Shown here: positions 7,576-15,937 of the stretch, piece after piece
Numbering within the stretch: the stretch's first letter is position 1
How the letters are laid out: each line of letters opens with the position of its first letter
Origin: Spirochaetales bacterium
GTDB lineage: Bacteria; Spirochaetota; Spirochaetia; DAHUYW01
Length of the DNA stretch: 39,986 bases
Direction of reading: 5' to 3'
NCBI GenBank assembly: GCA_027306915.1
Contig: DAHUYW010000037.1
Span: 1 to 39,986 of the forward strand
Notes under the pieces: model-generated
The model's database searches: none
Told to the model about the DNA's origin: nothing
The model's input: only the letters and a program-made list of their open reading frames with translations
Position numbers and translations under genes: made by a program

Positions 7576-9492
7576 TCATCGCGCGCCCGGTCGCAGGCGG
7601 GAAGCGCCGGCTGGAGCTGCGTTTCGCGCGAGCGCGGCTCGTGTCAATGCGAGGTGATAGACTGCCGAGTCGGAGAGCTCCGTGTAGAGACGCCTCGAGT
7701 CGGCAAGGGGATTGCCTCCCTCGTCGCGGGAGTCCCGGCGATCGAGAATCTCCTCCGCGGCGCCCTGCAGCAGGAATCCGGCAACCTCGCGCGACGAGCT
7801 GACCAGGAGGAGGCGGTCGATCTCCTCGAGCTGCTTGATGAGCGGCACTCGCGTCGGGGGATCTGATTCTTCAAGGCGAGCGACGAGGCCGCATGCGCGG
7901 CGGGAGAGGTCGTGGATCTCCTCGAGCTCTGCGGCGAGCTTCCTAAGGTAGCCTTCGAGCGGCTCAGGAAGGCGACGATCGTCGCCGGCGGGCCGGGCAG
8001 GGCGGACGGCGAGGAGCCCCTGCAGTCTGCGGACTATTTCGGCTCGAACCACCGGCCCCCCCGCGATCGTTTCGCACGAGCGGAGGGGGATGCCCCCAAT
8101 ACGGAGGCCCCGACGAGAGAGCGAATAGCTTTCGGCCTCGGGATGCAGCTTCATCTGATTCTCAAACCACCATTTGTAGATTATGAGGCGATGATCGGTG
8201 AGGCTCGTTCCCCCTTCGTTGTTCGTCTCCGGAAAGGGAGAACCGTCGCGCAAAGCGTGGTAGCCCATTGATTCGGACGGAGAGAGGCGCGTAGAAAGGG
8301 AGTGGGTGCGCTCCTCGAAGAAACCTCCGGTAAAATGGGTCTTCAAATCGGGCAGCCCGAGATCGAGCCCGGCAAGGTAGATTGGACGGCATCCAATCGT
8401 GCGGGCAAAATCCCATGCGGTGGTGGCTACCGAGCCGCCGGCCCCGAGCCGTCCCTTCGCCCCCGTGATTCGCTCGACGTCCATGCCGAGCGGAAAGAGC
8501 GACGAGCAGAGGAAGATCGGTCCGCGAAGGATGCGAAAGACGCTTGGATAGGTCGAGGACTCCGAAATAAGGATAGGCGCCCCTTCTCCGCAGCCGTCGA
8601 GGTGGCGGGAGTTCCAGTACTGGGGATCGACGACCACGACGAAATCGGGAACGACCCCTGCCTTGAGCGCAGCCCTGAGGCTCGTGTCCACCGCGATGAC
8701 AACCGCTCGTTCGGCTATCGCGGGAAGATGAGGGAGCACCTCGTCGAGGGAGGGACCGGCGGCAAGGAGGATCGCGGGAATCCCTTCGAAGAGCCCTTCG
8801 ATTTCCTGCGTCCCCCGACCGGTGGCCACGATTGCCAGATTCCGATACAGGTTTCGAACCCAGAGCCTGCCGAAGCGGGCGAGGGTGTTGCGGTTTATCT
8901 CCCGCCGGGAAAGGTAGCTCTGGAGAATGACATCGAGGCGGTCAAAATAGTCGCGGTCTTTCGCCGCAAGGCCGCGCAGGCGCACTACGGAAAGGTGCGA
9001 GGCCTGAAGGGAGTCGAGGAGGACCGGGAGGATGTCGGGATCCGCTCCGAGAACAAGGTGCAACCTTCCCGCGGTGAGGAGCTGCGCAAGGTTGCGTGCG
9101 GCGAGCGCCTCGAGAAAGAGGCCGATGTCGGGCTCGACGACGACCGCGATGCGGCTCGGATAGCGCGCAAGGAAGGCCTCCGGATGGTAGCCGAGGCCGA
9201 AGTGGTAGAAGACGCAGGTGCGTGCGCCCGCATCGATTTCCCGCTCGATCAAGCGCAGGGCCTCACGGTAGGGCTCGCGCGCAGAATACAAGAGTGAGCC
9301 GTCGCACCGGACGGTCGGCAGCCCCGATGGAGTCGGAAGCAGCTCGAGCCTGTCTGACGGAGCCACCCGTGTGAGCTGCGCGAAGGACTCGCCGTCGAGG
9401 ATCGACTCGAGCGCCCGAAGGTTCGTTCTGAGATGGGGATTGTCGCCTGAGCTACCCTGCGACTCGCTATGCTCGCTTCCGGTCTTTTGCAT
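7576..9492 (-). CDS. DUF115 motility-associated glycosyltransferase (Maf-like)
   Basis: A 638-residue protein of the DUF115/6-hydroxymethylpterin-pyrophosphokinase-like fold used by Maf motility accessory factors. Visible signatures are FYHFGLGYHPEAFLARYP followed by VVVEPDIGLFLEAL in the N-terminal third, and the core GIPAILLAAGPSLDEVLPHL, VVIAVDTSLRAALKAGV and PDFVVVVDPQYWN in the middle. The C-terminal third is helical and less conserved. Maf enzymes transfer nonulosonic-type sugars to flagellin; that activity is family knowledge, and the sugar here is unknown. ATG 9492 has GAGGAG only 2 nt upstream, a tight spacing. The gene starts 11 bp after the PBP stop, so both are one transcript, ending at the terminator 7366-7409. 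Confidence 0.85.
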   Translation of the reverse strand: MQKTGSEHSESQGSSGDNPHLRTNLRALESILDGESFAQLTRVAPSDRLELLPTPSGLPTVRCDGSLLYSAREPYREALRLIEREIDAGARTCVFYHFGLGYHPEAFLARYPSRIAVVVEPDIGLFLEALAARNLAQLLTAGRLHLVLGADPDILPVLLDSLQASHLSVVRLRGLAAKDRDYFDRLDVILQSYLSRREINRNTLARFGRLWVRNLYRNLAIVATGRGTQEIEGLFEGIPAILLAAGPSLDEVLPHLPAIAERAVVIAVDTSLRAALKAGVVPDFVVVVDPQYWNSRHLDGCGEGAPILISESSTYPSVFRILRGPIFLCSSLFPLGMDVERITGAKGRLGAGGSVATTAWDFARTIGCRPIYLAGLDLGLPDLKTHFTGGFFEERTHSLSTRLSPSESMGYHALRDGSPFPETNNEGGTSLTDHRLIIYKWWFENQMKLHPEAESYSLSRRGLRIGGIPLRSCETIAGGPVVRAEIVRRLQGLLAVRPARPAGDDRRLPEPLEGYLRKLAAELEEIHDLSRRACGLVARLEESDPPTRVPLIKQLEEIDRLLLVSSSREVAGFLLQGAAEEILDRRDSRDEGGNPLADSRRLYTELSDSAVYHLALTRAALARNAAPAGASRLRPGAR

Positions 9493-9503
9493 TGCTCCTC
9501 GCG

Positions 9504-11453
9504 CTAGTGGAGCTGCACGGTCACGGTCATTCCCTTGGTGATCGGAGTCCCGGCGGCAGGCTCCTGATGAACCACCCAGCCCTCTCCGATGACCTTAACA
9601 TGGATGTTCGTGTCCTCAAACAACGGTAGGATGTCGCGCTTGGAAAGACCCGTCAGATTGGGAACCGTTGGGCCCACCGCAAGCGGCTTCGACGGAGGTG
9701 GGCTTACGCTTGCCGGCGCGTTGACGATCTCATCGTTCTCCTTTGGGATGCCGTAGTAGGAGACCAGCCGCTCCGATACCTCGCGCACAAGCGGCGAGGC
9801 GATGTAGGAGCCCCAGTACTTCTTGTTCTTAGGATCTACAACGACGGCGTACACGATGTACTGGGGATCGTTTGTCGGGAAGATCGCAATGGAGGAGCCC
9901 ACGTAGGCGGTCTCGGAATAGGTTCCGGTCCGCGGATCGTACATTTGGGAAGTACCGGTCTTTGCGGAGGTCGGGACCCCCGGTATCTTCGCGGGCTCAG
10001 CCCAGGCCCCCGGCTCGGTTCCGGTCTCCATGTACTGCAGCATCTCCCGGGCGACCGTCGGCGAGATGACCTGGCGGATTGGCTCGCGCGGGAAGCTTTG
10101 GATCACCTTTCCGTCGGGCGAAACGACGCGGGAGACGATGTGCGGCTTCAGGAGAACCCCGCCGTTCGTGAGCGCGGTCGCCGCCGCGATGATTTGCATG
10201 GCGGTTACGCCGATCTCCTGGCCGAAGGAGATGGTCGGCTTCGAACGGGCGCTCCACTGGTCGATCGGGCGCAGGATGCCGTTCTCCTCGCCGGGGAGAT
10301 TGATGAAGGTCGGCCCGCCGAAGCCGAAGGCACGGAGCATCTGGTAGAAAGCGGCGTCGCTGACGTTGTCGGAGGCGTACGCGGCGCCGACGTTCGAAGA
10401 CCACTTGATGATGAGCTGCGCGTCCTCCCACTCGTGCGGCGCAAGCCCGGCGATGCGGATCACCGTTCCGTCGGGCAGGCGGCGGACGTAGAATCCGTCA
10501 TCGTAGACCTTCCACTGCGGCGTGATGCCGCCGAGCTGGAGAAAGGAGGAGATAGTGAAGATCTTCAGGACCGAGCCGGGCTCATAGATGTACGTGATGG
10601 GAAGATCTCTTCGGGCGGAGGCAGGGTACTTCTCGAAGTTGTTGGGATCGAACTCCGGGAAGGAGACGTAGGCGAGAATGTCCCCGGTCTTGGCTTGCTC
10701 AACGAGGAGGATGACCGCCGTCGCCTTTGCGTCGTCGTAGACTCTTCCTGCGAGCTTCTGGGCGAAATACTGGATGTTGCGGTCGATCGTGAGGAAGACC
10801 TGGTCACCGAACAGCTCACCGGAGGCGCTCCTTGTCGGTGGGGGAGGAGAAAGCTGATTGTTGAAGGAGTATTCGACGCCGTCGAGCCCCACATTATCGG
10901 TGCCGACGTAGCCGATCGCGTGGGAGGCGAGGTCTCCCTCTGGGTAGATGCGGGCGTAGTCCGGCTCCAGGTTGATTCCGACGAGCTTTCCTTCGTCTTT
11001 GAGGGCTCGGATCGCCTGAGTCTGCGCCTGGGTGGTCTTTCTCATGATGTAGACGAAGCCGGTATGGGAGTCCAGATTCTGGAGAATCTCCTCCTTTCCG
11101 ACGTTGAGAATTCCGGAAAGGAGCTGCGCATCCTCTTCCTTGTTTTCGAGGCTTGGGATCCAGGCCGTGACTGAGTACTGCCGGGTTTCCACCGCCAGTA
11201 TCCTACCGTTGCGATCAAGGATTGGTCCTCGCTCGACCACGACCGGGCTTTCCGTACTCGCTTCCGAAGGCTGAGTGAGCACCATGAGGGAGAAGTATTT
11301 AACCAGAATGACGATGACAATGACGGCAATAAGCCCGCCGAAAACTGCAAACCTGACCAGGTCCTTACGCTCGATCATTCGGTTGTTATTTTCGGCCTCG
11401 AGCCGGCTTGCCTGAAGCCCCCTGCGCCCCTTGAGGGCGACAACCCCGGCCAT
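9504..11453 (-). CDS. ftsI: Class B penicillin-binding protein with PASTA domain (FtsI-like)
   Basis: A 649-residue peptidoglycan transpeptidase. A cytoplasmic tail and one transmembrane helix (about residues 33-58) precede the PBP dimer domain (ERGPILDRNGRILA). The transpeptidase domain has the acyl-accepting Ser in EPGSVLK (about 290), the SxN motif in KWSSNVGA (about 351) and KTGTSQ (about 497). A single PASTA domain closes the protein (VPNLTGLSKRDILPLF to the end). FtsI-type enzymes cross-link septal peptidoglycan; elongation-type PBP2 is the alternative, but the PASTA tail and size favour FtsI/SpoVD type. No dcw-cluster genes are nearby, only the DUF115 gene, which is unusual. The start at ATG 11453 lacks a clear Shine-Dalgarno sequence; ATG 11378 (MIERKDL) is possible. 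Confidence 0.88.
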   Translation of the reverse strand: MAGVVALKGRRGLQASRLEAENNNRMIERKDLVRFAVFGGLIAVIVIVILVKYFSLMVLTQPSEASTESPVVVERGPILDRNGRILAVETRQYSVTAWIPSLENKEEDAQLLSGILNVGKEEILQNLDSHTGFVYIMRKTTQAQTQAIRALKDEGKLVGINLEPDYARIYPEGDLASHAIGYVGTDNVGLDGVEYSFNNQLSPPPPTRSASGELFGDQVFLTIDRNIQYFAQKLAGRVYDDAKATAVILLVEQAKTGDILAYVSFPEFDPNNFEKYPASARRDLPITYIYEPGSVLKIFTISSFLQLGGITPQWKVYDDGFYVRRLPDGTVIRIAGLAPHEWEDAQLIIKWSSNVGAAYASDNVSDAAFYQMLRAFGFGGPTFINLPGEENGILRPIDQWSARSKPTISFGQEIGVTAMQIIAAATALTNGGVLLKPHIVSRVVSPDGKVIQSFPREPIRQVISPTVAREMLQYMETGTEPGAWAEPAKIPGVPTSAKTGTSQMYDPRTGTYSETAYVGSSIAIFPTNDPQYIVYAVVVDPKNKKYWGSYIASPLVREVSERLVSYYGIPKENDEIVNAPASVSPPPSKPLAVGPTVPNLTGLSKRDILPLFEDTNIHVKVIGEGWVVHQEPAAGTPITKGMTVTVQLH

Positions 11454-11607
11454 CCAGTCGAGGGCATTTGCATATTGGAGGCCGATCTGCTAACATAGAG
11501 CAACTGGTCGATCGCAGCACGTGCAACGGAGAGGGTCTCCTTCATCGCAGCCGAAGTAATGGTAATATGAAGATTTGTTCTTGTCGATATCTAGCCGAGT
11601 AACGGTC

Positions 11608-12807
11608 ATGAGAGCATTGATTCGTAGTCAACGGGTGAGCAGACGGATTCTCGGCGAGCATCGGGTGTACCACCCTCTTGTCGTACGGGCTCGGGAGACC
11701 TCGACGAAGGTGGAGGGCGGGCGGCCGAGGCGCGCCCTGCGGGCGCGACGAAGAGCGCTTCCAAGCGCAAAGTTGTTGATAGTCGCCGGAGGACGCGTAG
11801 ACACCCCACAGAAGCCGCACGGGACGAGGTTTCGGCTTCTTCTGCCGGTTGCGGCTGCGCTTCTTCTCGGGGGCGGAGCCGCAGGGCTTTTGGTTGCGTT
11901 CAGCCCGGCCCCGGCGACCGTCCCAAAGGGCGGCCTCGCGCTGCCGAAGGATCCACAGGCGGAAGCAGCCCTGACGGGCTACCGGGGCGCACTCGGAGTC
12001 GGCGGGGCGCCGGCGAGTCCCGTGGCAGCTGTCGTCGACACGACCGCGCCCGTCAAGGCACCCGTCAAGATCTTCCATTCCCTCAAGACGTCCAGCTACA
12101 CCGTCAAACCGGGCGACACAGTCTCGGGAATAGCCCATGCTTTCGGCGTAAGCGATGAAACCCTTATCAGCTTCAATCGAATCGAGGACGTGCGTTACCT
12201 TACGCCGGGCAGCGTGCTCAAGGTCCCGAACATGAATGGGGTACTCTACAACGTCCGGCGGGGTGACACCCTTGACGGAATAGCAAGCTCCTACGGAGTC
12301 AAGCTCTCTACGGTCTTGGACGCCAACAACCTGGCAAGCTCGACCATCTATCCGAGTCAGGAGCTCTTTCTCCCGAATGCTCACATGAGCAGCTTCGCTT
12401 ACCGAAAGGCGCTCGGTACCCTCTTCATCTATCCGACCAACGGCGTGCTCACCTCTCCCTTCGGGATGCGCCACGACCCGTTTACGGGAATCGTCACCTT
12501 TCATAATGGGATAGATCTTGCAAACGCCATGGGAACGCCCGTGCACGCGGCAATGGGTGGGAGGGTCGCCTATCTTGGAATGAATCGCGGCTACGGCCGG
12601 TTCATCCTCATTGACCATGGAGGAGGATTCCAGACCCTCTATGCCCATCTGTCGAAATGGATGGTGTCGCGCGGTGAAGAGGTGCGAACCGGACAGGAGA
12701 TCGGTCAAATGGGGGACACCGGCTACAGCACCGGACCGCATCTGCATTTCACGATCTACAAGAACGGAGTCCCCGTGAATCCGCTCAACTACTTGAATCG
12801 AAGATAG
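11608..12807 (+). CDS. LysM-repeat M23 metallopeptidase (murein hydrolase or activator)
   Basis: A 399-residue bitopic protein. A basic cytoplasmic segment of about 70 residues precedes one transmembrane helix (LLLPVAAALLLGGGAAGLL), then a Pro/Ala linker, two LysM domains (YTVKPGDTVSGIAHAFGV and YNVRRGDTLDGIASSYGV) and a C-terminal M23 domain. Zinc ligands are visible as HNGID (His about 299, Asp about 303) and HLHF (about 378-381), so the peptidase looks catalytically intact, unlike degenerate EnvC/NlpD-type activators. It should bind and cut peptidoglycan on the outer face of the inner membrane. A TTG at 11575 would extend the frame by 11 residues, but ATG 11608 is preferred; its ribosome site is weak. 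The promoter probably lies in the divergent gap 11454-11607. Confidence 0.85.
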   Translation: MRALIRSQRVSRRILGEHRVYHPLVVRARETSTKVEGGRPRRALRARRRALPSAKLLIVAGGRVDTPQKPHGTRFRLLLPVAAALLLGGGAAGLLVAFSPAPATVPKGGLALPKDPQAEAALTGYRGALGVGGAPASPVAAVVDTTAPVKAPVKIFHSLKTSSYTVKPGDTVSGIAHAFGVSDETLISFNRIEDVRYLTPGSVLKVPNMNGVLYNVRRGDTLDGIASSYGVKLSTVLDANNLASSTIYPSQELFLPNAHMSSFAYRKALGTLFIYPTNGVLTSPFGMRHDPFTGIVTFHNGIDLANAMGTPVHAAMGGRVAYLGMNRGYGRFILIDHGGGFQTLYAHLSKWMVSRGEEVRTGQEIGQMGDTGYSTGPHLHFTIYKNGVPVNPLNYLNRR

Positions 12808-12827
12808 ACCGAAATGAGGACCTCGTC

Positions 12828-12962
12828 ATGAGAAAGCTTGTGTTTGTCGTCGTCGCGCTCTTCGCCCTTTTCGCCTTCATCCAGGCCTATACCAGTGTGA
12901 AGGCGGGCGGGATTCCCCCCCAGACAACGCAATCGACCGTCGACGTCCATTCAAGCCGATAG
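12828..12962 (+). CDS. Small membrane protein, 44 residues
   Basis: A short gene between the M23 peptidase and secA. It reads MRKLVFVVVALFALFAFIQA followed by YTSVKAGGIPPQTTQSTVDV and four more residues, stop TAG 12960-12962. GAGGA (12816-12820) lies 7 nt before ATG 12828. Residues 4-20 form one hydrophobic helix after a positive start, so it is either a single-pass membrane protein or a cleaved signal peptide with a tiny exported tail. It lies 20 bp downstream of the peptidase gene and is probably co-transcribed. A run of seven C bases (12915-12921) falls in the tail. Function unknown; the good ribosome site and typical signal architecture are the main support. Confidence 0.6.
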   Translation: MRKLVFVVVALFALFAFIQAYTSVKAGGIPPQTTQSTVDVHSSR

Positions 12963-12977
12963 CCGCAGCCCGAGTCC

Positions 12978-15740
12978 CTATCGCCCGTGACAGTACTTGT
13001 ATTTCTTGCCGCTTCCGCACGGGCAGGGATCGTTTCTGCCGACCTTGGGATAGGAACGGGTGACCGGTGCTCGCTCCTGCGTCGCCGTAGCTGCCCGCCC
13101 GCCGCCGTCCCCTCCGGCTGAACGGCCATCGCCCGCCGCCGCTGCTGCGAACTGTCCCATCACCTGATGGCTTGCCTGAAGAGGAGCCGTGCGCTCGACG
13201 AAGACCATTCGATTTTCGAAGCTCTGAATTTGGACCTTGAAGATCTTCTTGGCAATTGCGGTCTTGATGTCATAGATGAGCTTGTCGAAGATCTGGAAGC
13301 CCTCGAGCTTGTATTCGAGTAGCGGATTCTTCTGTCCGTAGGAGCGCAGCATGACCGCCTCTCTGAGTGCCTCAAGATTGTCGAGGTGGTCCTGCCATTT
13401 GACGTCTATGTTGCGCAGATATTCGAAGCGTATGTAGAGATTCAGATTGTCCCGTCCGACCTGCTCGGCTTTGGCCTCGATCTCGGCCCGGAGGTCGGTC
13501 ATGACGAGCGACTTGAGCTGGTCGCCCTCGAGAGTCTTCAGCTCCGAGGCAGTCTGGCTCGGAATAAAGAAGAAATCGTCCTTGAACTTTGCCAGGAGGT
13601 TGCCGATCGCAATGTCCGGCTCGTCGCGGCTAGCGACAAACTCATCGACGGACTCGCCGACCAGCTCTTGCGCCGTGTTCACGACTCTGTCGATGAGGTT
13701 CTCATCCAGCAGGATGGCGTCCCGCTGGGCATAGATGAAGGTGCGCTGCTCGTTGAGGACGTCGTCGTATTCCAAGAGGTGCTTGCGGATCTCGAAGTTG
13801 CGCTCCTCGACTCGGCTCTGCGCGCGCTCTATCGCTCGGTTGATCCAAGGGTGGTAGATGGGCTCGCCGTCCTTCATCCCGATGCGAGCCATGAGGGGCT
13901 TCAGGCTTTCATTGTTGAAGAGGCGCATCAGGTCGTCGTCGAGGGATATGAAGAACTTCGATTTTCCGGGATCTCCCTGACGACCCGAGCGGCCGCGGAG
14001 CTGGTTGTCGATGCGGCGGGCCTCGTGCCGCTCGGTCCCGAGGATGTAGAGGCCTCCGATTTCCTTCACCCCTTCGTAGTCCTTCTTCCAGCTCTCGAAC
14101 TCGGTTTCGAAGGCCTTCCGGAACTCCTCCTCGGCCGCATCGGTACCGGCTCGCTTGCGGGCCCGGAATTCAGGATTCCCGCCGAGCTTGATGTCGGTGC
14201 CGCGTCCGGCCATGTTGGTCGCAATGGTCACCGAACCTCGAGCCCCGGCCTCCGCGATGATGAGCGCCTCCCGGGCGTGGTTCTTCGCGTTGAGAACCTC
14301 GTGCCGGATTCCGCGCCGCTGCAGCAGCTTCGAGAGCCGCTCGGATTTCTCGATGGAGACCGTCCCGACAAGGATGGGCTGCCCGATCTTGTGGACGCGC
14401 TCGATCTCGTCGCAGATAGCCTCGTATTTGAAGCTTTCGTCGAGATAGATGACGTCGTCGTCGTCCAAGCGAATCGCCGGACGGTTGGTGGAGATAACCA
14501 CGACGTCGAGGTTGTAGATCCTGGAAAACTCGCGCGCCTCGGTGTCGGCAGTACCGGTCATCCCGGCTATCTTGTCATACATGCGGAAGAAGTTCTGGAA
14601 GGTGATGGTGGCAAGGGTTCGATTGCGCTGGGCAATCTTTATCTTTTCCTTGGCTTCGATTGCCTGGTGCAATCCGTCCGAATAGCGCCTTCCGTACAGA
14701 ATGCGGCCGGTGAATTCGTCGACTATCTGGACTTGCCCGTCCTGCACGACGTAGTCGACCTCTTTGTGGAAGAGCTTGTGCGCGCGCATCGCCTGGGTGA
14801 AGTAGTGAATGTACTCGAAGTTCTCTTCTTTGAAGAGCGAATCCTTGATGAGGCCCTGCCTCATCAGAAGCTGCTCGATGCGGTTCATACCCTCATCGCT
14901 GAAGGTTATGCGCTTGTTCTTCTCTTCAAGCTTGTAGTCGCCGACGAGATCGGTCTCGGGGTATTCGCCGGTGGCGGGATCCTTTTCACATTCTTTCAGA
15001 TTGTCGACGAGACGATCGACCTCGAAGAACTTGGCTGTGTCATCCTCCGCGGCGCCGGAGATGATGAGCGGTGTGCGGGCTTCGTCGATGAGGATCGAGT
15101 CGATCTCGTCCACGATGCAGTAGTTGTGGCCGCGCTGGACCTTGTCGGCTGCGCTCCACGCCATGTTGTCCCGCAGGTAGTCGAAACCGAACTCATTGTT
15201 GGTTCCGTAGGTGATGTCCTTGGCATAGGCAGCCTTCCGCTCAGGGGATGAGGGAGCCATATTTGACAGGATCGAACCAACCGAGACGCCGAGAAAAGAA
15301 TAGACCGGTCCCATCCAGGCCGCGTCCCGTTCTGCCAGATAGTCGTTTACCGTGACTATGTGGACCCCTTTCCCGCTCAAGGAGTTGAGATAGGCGGAGG
15401 TCACGCTCGAGAGCGTCTTGCCCTCGCCCGTCTTCATTTCCATGATCTTTCCTTGGTGAAGGACGATCCCCCCAAGGAGCTGAACGTCGTAATGGCGCTC
15501 GCCGAGCTGTCTCCGGGCCGCCTCCCTCACGAGAGCGAAGGCCTCCGGCAGCATCGAATCGAGGCTTTCGCCTCGCTGGTATCGCTCGCGAAAACGCTCG
15601 GTCTGCTCCCGAAACTCCTCGGGCCGGAGAAGCATGGCCCATGTCTCTTTCTCGTTGATTTTGTGGAGAATGGGAAGCAGCTCTTTGAGGTTTCTTTCAT
15701 GCTGCGATCCCAAAAGGAAATTAAGGATGGATTGAAGCAT
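12978..15740 (-). CDS. secA: Preprotein translocase ATPase SecA
   Basis: A 920-residue motor protein. The N-terminal DEAD-like ATPase has Walker A in MKTGEGKT, the [12 protein letters not shown] motif and the [17 protein letters not shown]alker B region; the second helicase domain has [11 protein letters not shown] and [10 protein letters not shown]. The C-terminal tail carries a Cys cluster, [17 protein letters not shown], which binds zinc and contacts SecB or the ribosome. SecA drives secretory proteins through SecYEG at the inner membrane and is essential. AGGAG lies about 12 nt before ATG 15740. It is convergent with the 44-residue gene, 15 bp away, with no obvious terminator between them. 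Length is slightly above the E. coli protein, as common in spirochaetes. Confidence 0.97.
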   Translation of the reverse strand: MLQSILNFLLGSQHERNLKELLPILHKINEKETWAMLLRPEEFREQTERFRERYQRGESLDSMLPEAFALVREAARRQLGERHYDVQLLGGIVLHQGKIMEMKTGEGKTLSSVTSAYLNSLSGKGVHIVTVNDYLAERDAAWMGPVYSFLGVSVGSILSNMAPSSPERKAAYAKDITYGTNNEFGFDYLRDNMAWSAADKVQRGHNYCIVDEIDSILIDEARTPLIISGAAEDDTAKFFEVDRLVDNLKECEKDPATGEYPETDLVGDYKLEEKNKRITFSDEGMNRIEQLLMRQGLIKDSLFKEENFEYIHYFTQAMRAHKLFHKEVDYVVQDGQVQIVDEFTGRILYGRRYSDGLHQAIEAKEKIKIAQRNRTLATITFQNFFRMYDKIAGMTGTADTEAREFSRIYNLDVVVISTNRPAIRLDDDDVIYLDESFKYEAICDEIERVHKIGQPILVGTVSIEKSERLSKLLQRRGIRHEVLNAKNHAREALIIAEAGARGSVTIATNMAGRGTDIKLGGNPEFRARKRAGTDAAEEEFRKAFETEFESWKKDYEGVKEIGGLYILGTERHEARRIDNQLRGRSGRQGDPGKSKFFISLDDDLMRLFNNESLKPLMARIGMKDGEPIYHPWINRAIERAQSRVEERNFEIRKHLLEYDDVLNEQRTFIYAQRDAILLDENLIDRVVNTAQELVGESVDEFVASRDEPDIAIGNLLAKFKDDFFFIPSQTASELKTLEGDQLKSLVMTDLRAEIEAKAEQVGRDNLNLYIRFEYLRNIDVKWQDHLDNLEALREAVMLRSYGQKNPLLEYKLEGFQIFDKLIYDIKTAIAKKIFKVQIQSFENRMVFVERTAPLQASHQVMGQFAAAAAGDGRSAGGDGGGRAATATQERAPVTRSYPKVGRNDPCPCGSGKKYKYCHGR

Positions 15741-15774
15741 TGAACGGATGCTCTCCTAATCTGTGTATAGGCAT

Positions 15775-15803
15775 ATAATACCCACTCTTGGGGAGATTTG
15801 ACA
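15775..15803 (-). promoter_or_regulatory. Possible secA promoter
   Basis: On the minus strand TATTAT (15775-15780), five of six to consensus, lies in the only AT-rich patch of this intergenic region, 34 bp before the secA start. The -35 at 17 bp distance (15798-15803, TGTCAA on this strand) is poor, so the promoter is suggested mainly by its -10. Confidence 0.35.
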
Positions 15804-15814
15804 GCCCCTATCGC

Positions 15815-15836
15815 CTCTGCCCGACCGGCGCTTGAT
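15815..15836 (+). repeat. 22-bp direct repeat, copy 1
   Basis: Identical over 22 bases (starts CTCTGCCCGA, ends CGCTTGAT) to copy 2 at 15871-15892; the start-to-start distance is 56 bp. Its distal half, ACCGGCGCTTG (15824-15834), also has an inverted copy CAAGCGTCGGT at 15845-15855 with one G-T change. Confidence 0.95.
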
Positions 15837-15855
15837 GTCTTCGCCAAGCGTCGGT
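15824..15855. repeat. Inverted repeat (11-bp arms) within repeat region
   Basis: ACCGGCGCTTG (15824-15834) and CAAGCGTCGGT (15845-15855) can pair over 11 positions with one G-U pair, around a 10-base loop. No T run follows on either strand, so it is more likely an operator-like dyad or a mobile repeat remnant than a terminator. Confidence 0.7.
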
Positions 15856-15870
15856 ACCGCTACCCTCATG

Positions 15871-15892
15871 CTCTGCCCGACCGGCGCTTGAT
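15871..15892 (+). repeat. 22-bp direct repeat, copy 2, abutting the -35 box
   Basis: Exact second copy of 15815-15836. Its last base is the first T of the TTGACA box at 15892-15897, so a protein bound here would touch the -35 region. GCTTG-ATTGA-CAAGC (15886-15900) adds a short dyad over the -35. Confidence 0.95.
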
Positions 15893-15920
15893 TGACAAGC
15901 CCTGGGGGCGACGTTAGTAT
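15892..15920 (+). promoter_or_regulatory. Sigma-70 promoter of the lipoprotein-nnr operon
   Basis: A perfect TTGACA (15892-15897), a 17-bp spacer and TAGTAT (15915-15920, four of six). The expected start near 15927 leaves an 11-nt leader before ATG 15938. The form matches the glgC promoter (TTGACC-17-TAGTAT). Confidence 0.75.
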
Positions 15921-15937
15921 CGTCGCGGTGACAGTTG

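Noticed and set aside
8302..9297. Plus-strand open frame opposite the DUF115 gene
   Set aside because: No ribosome site or family signature; lies wholly inside the Maf-like gene.
9945..11174. Plus-strand open frame opposite the PBP gene
   Set aside because: Antisense shadow; the opposite frame has all transpeptidase motifs.
11481..11488. GCCGATCT upstream of the M23 gene as a sigma-28 -10 element
   Set aside because: No TAAA-like -35 lies 15 bp upstream (the position reads GGGC).
11541..11568. TTCATC / TAATAT as promoter of the M23 peptidase gene
   Set aside because: The -35 matches only three of six and the spacing is 16 bp; too weak to list as a feature.
13386..15251. Long plus-strand open frame (621 codons) opposite secA
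   Set aside because: Entirely within secA, with Val/Asp/Glu/Leu-biased antisense composition and no motif.
15815..15892. Two 22-bp repeats with a 34-bp spacer resembling a minimal CRISPR array
   Set aside because: Only two units, no cas genes, the second repeat merges into a promoter -35 box, and a half-site is inverted within the spacer.
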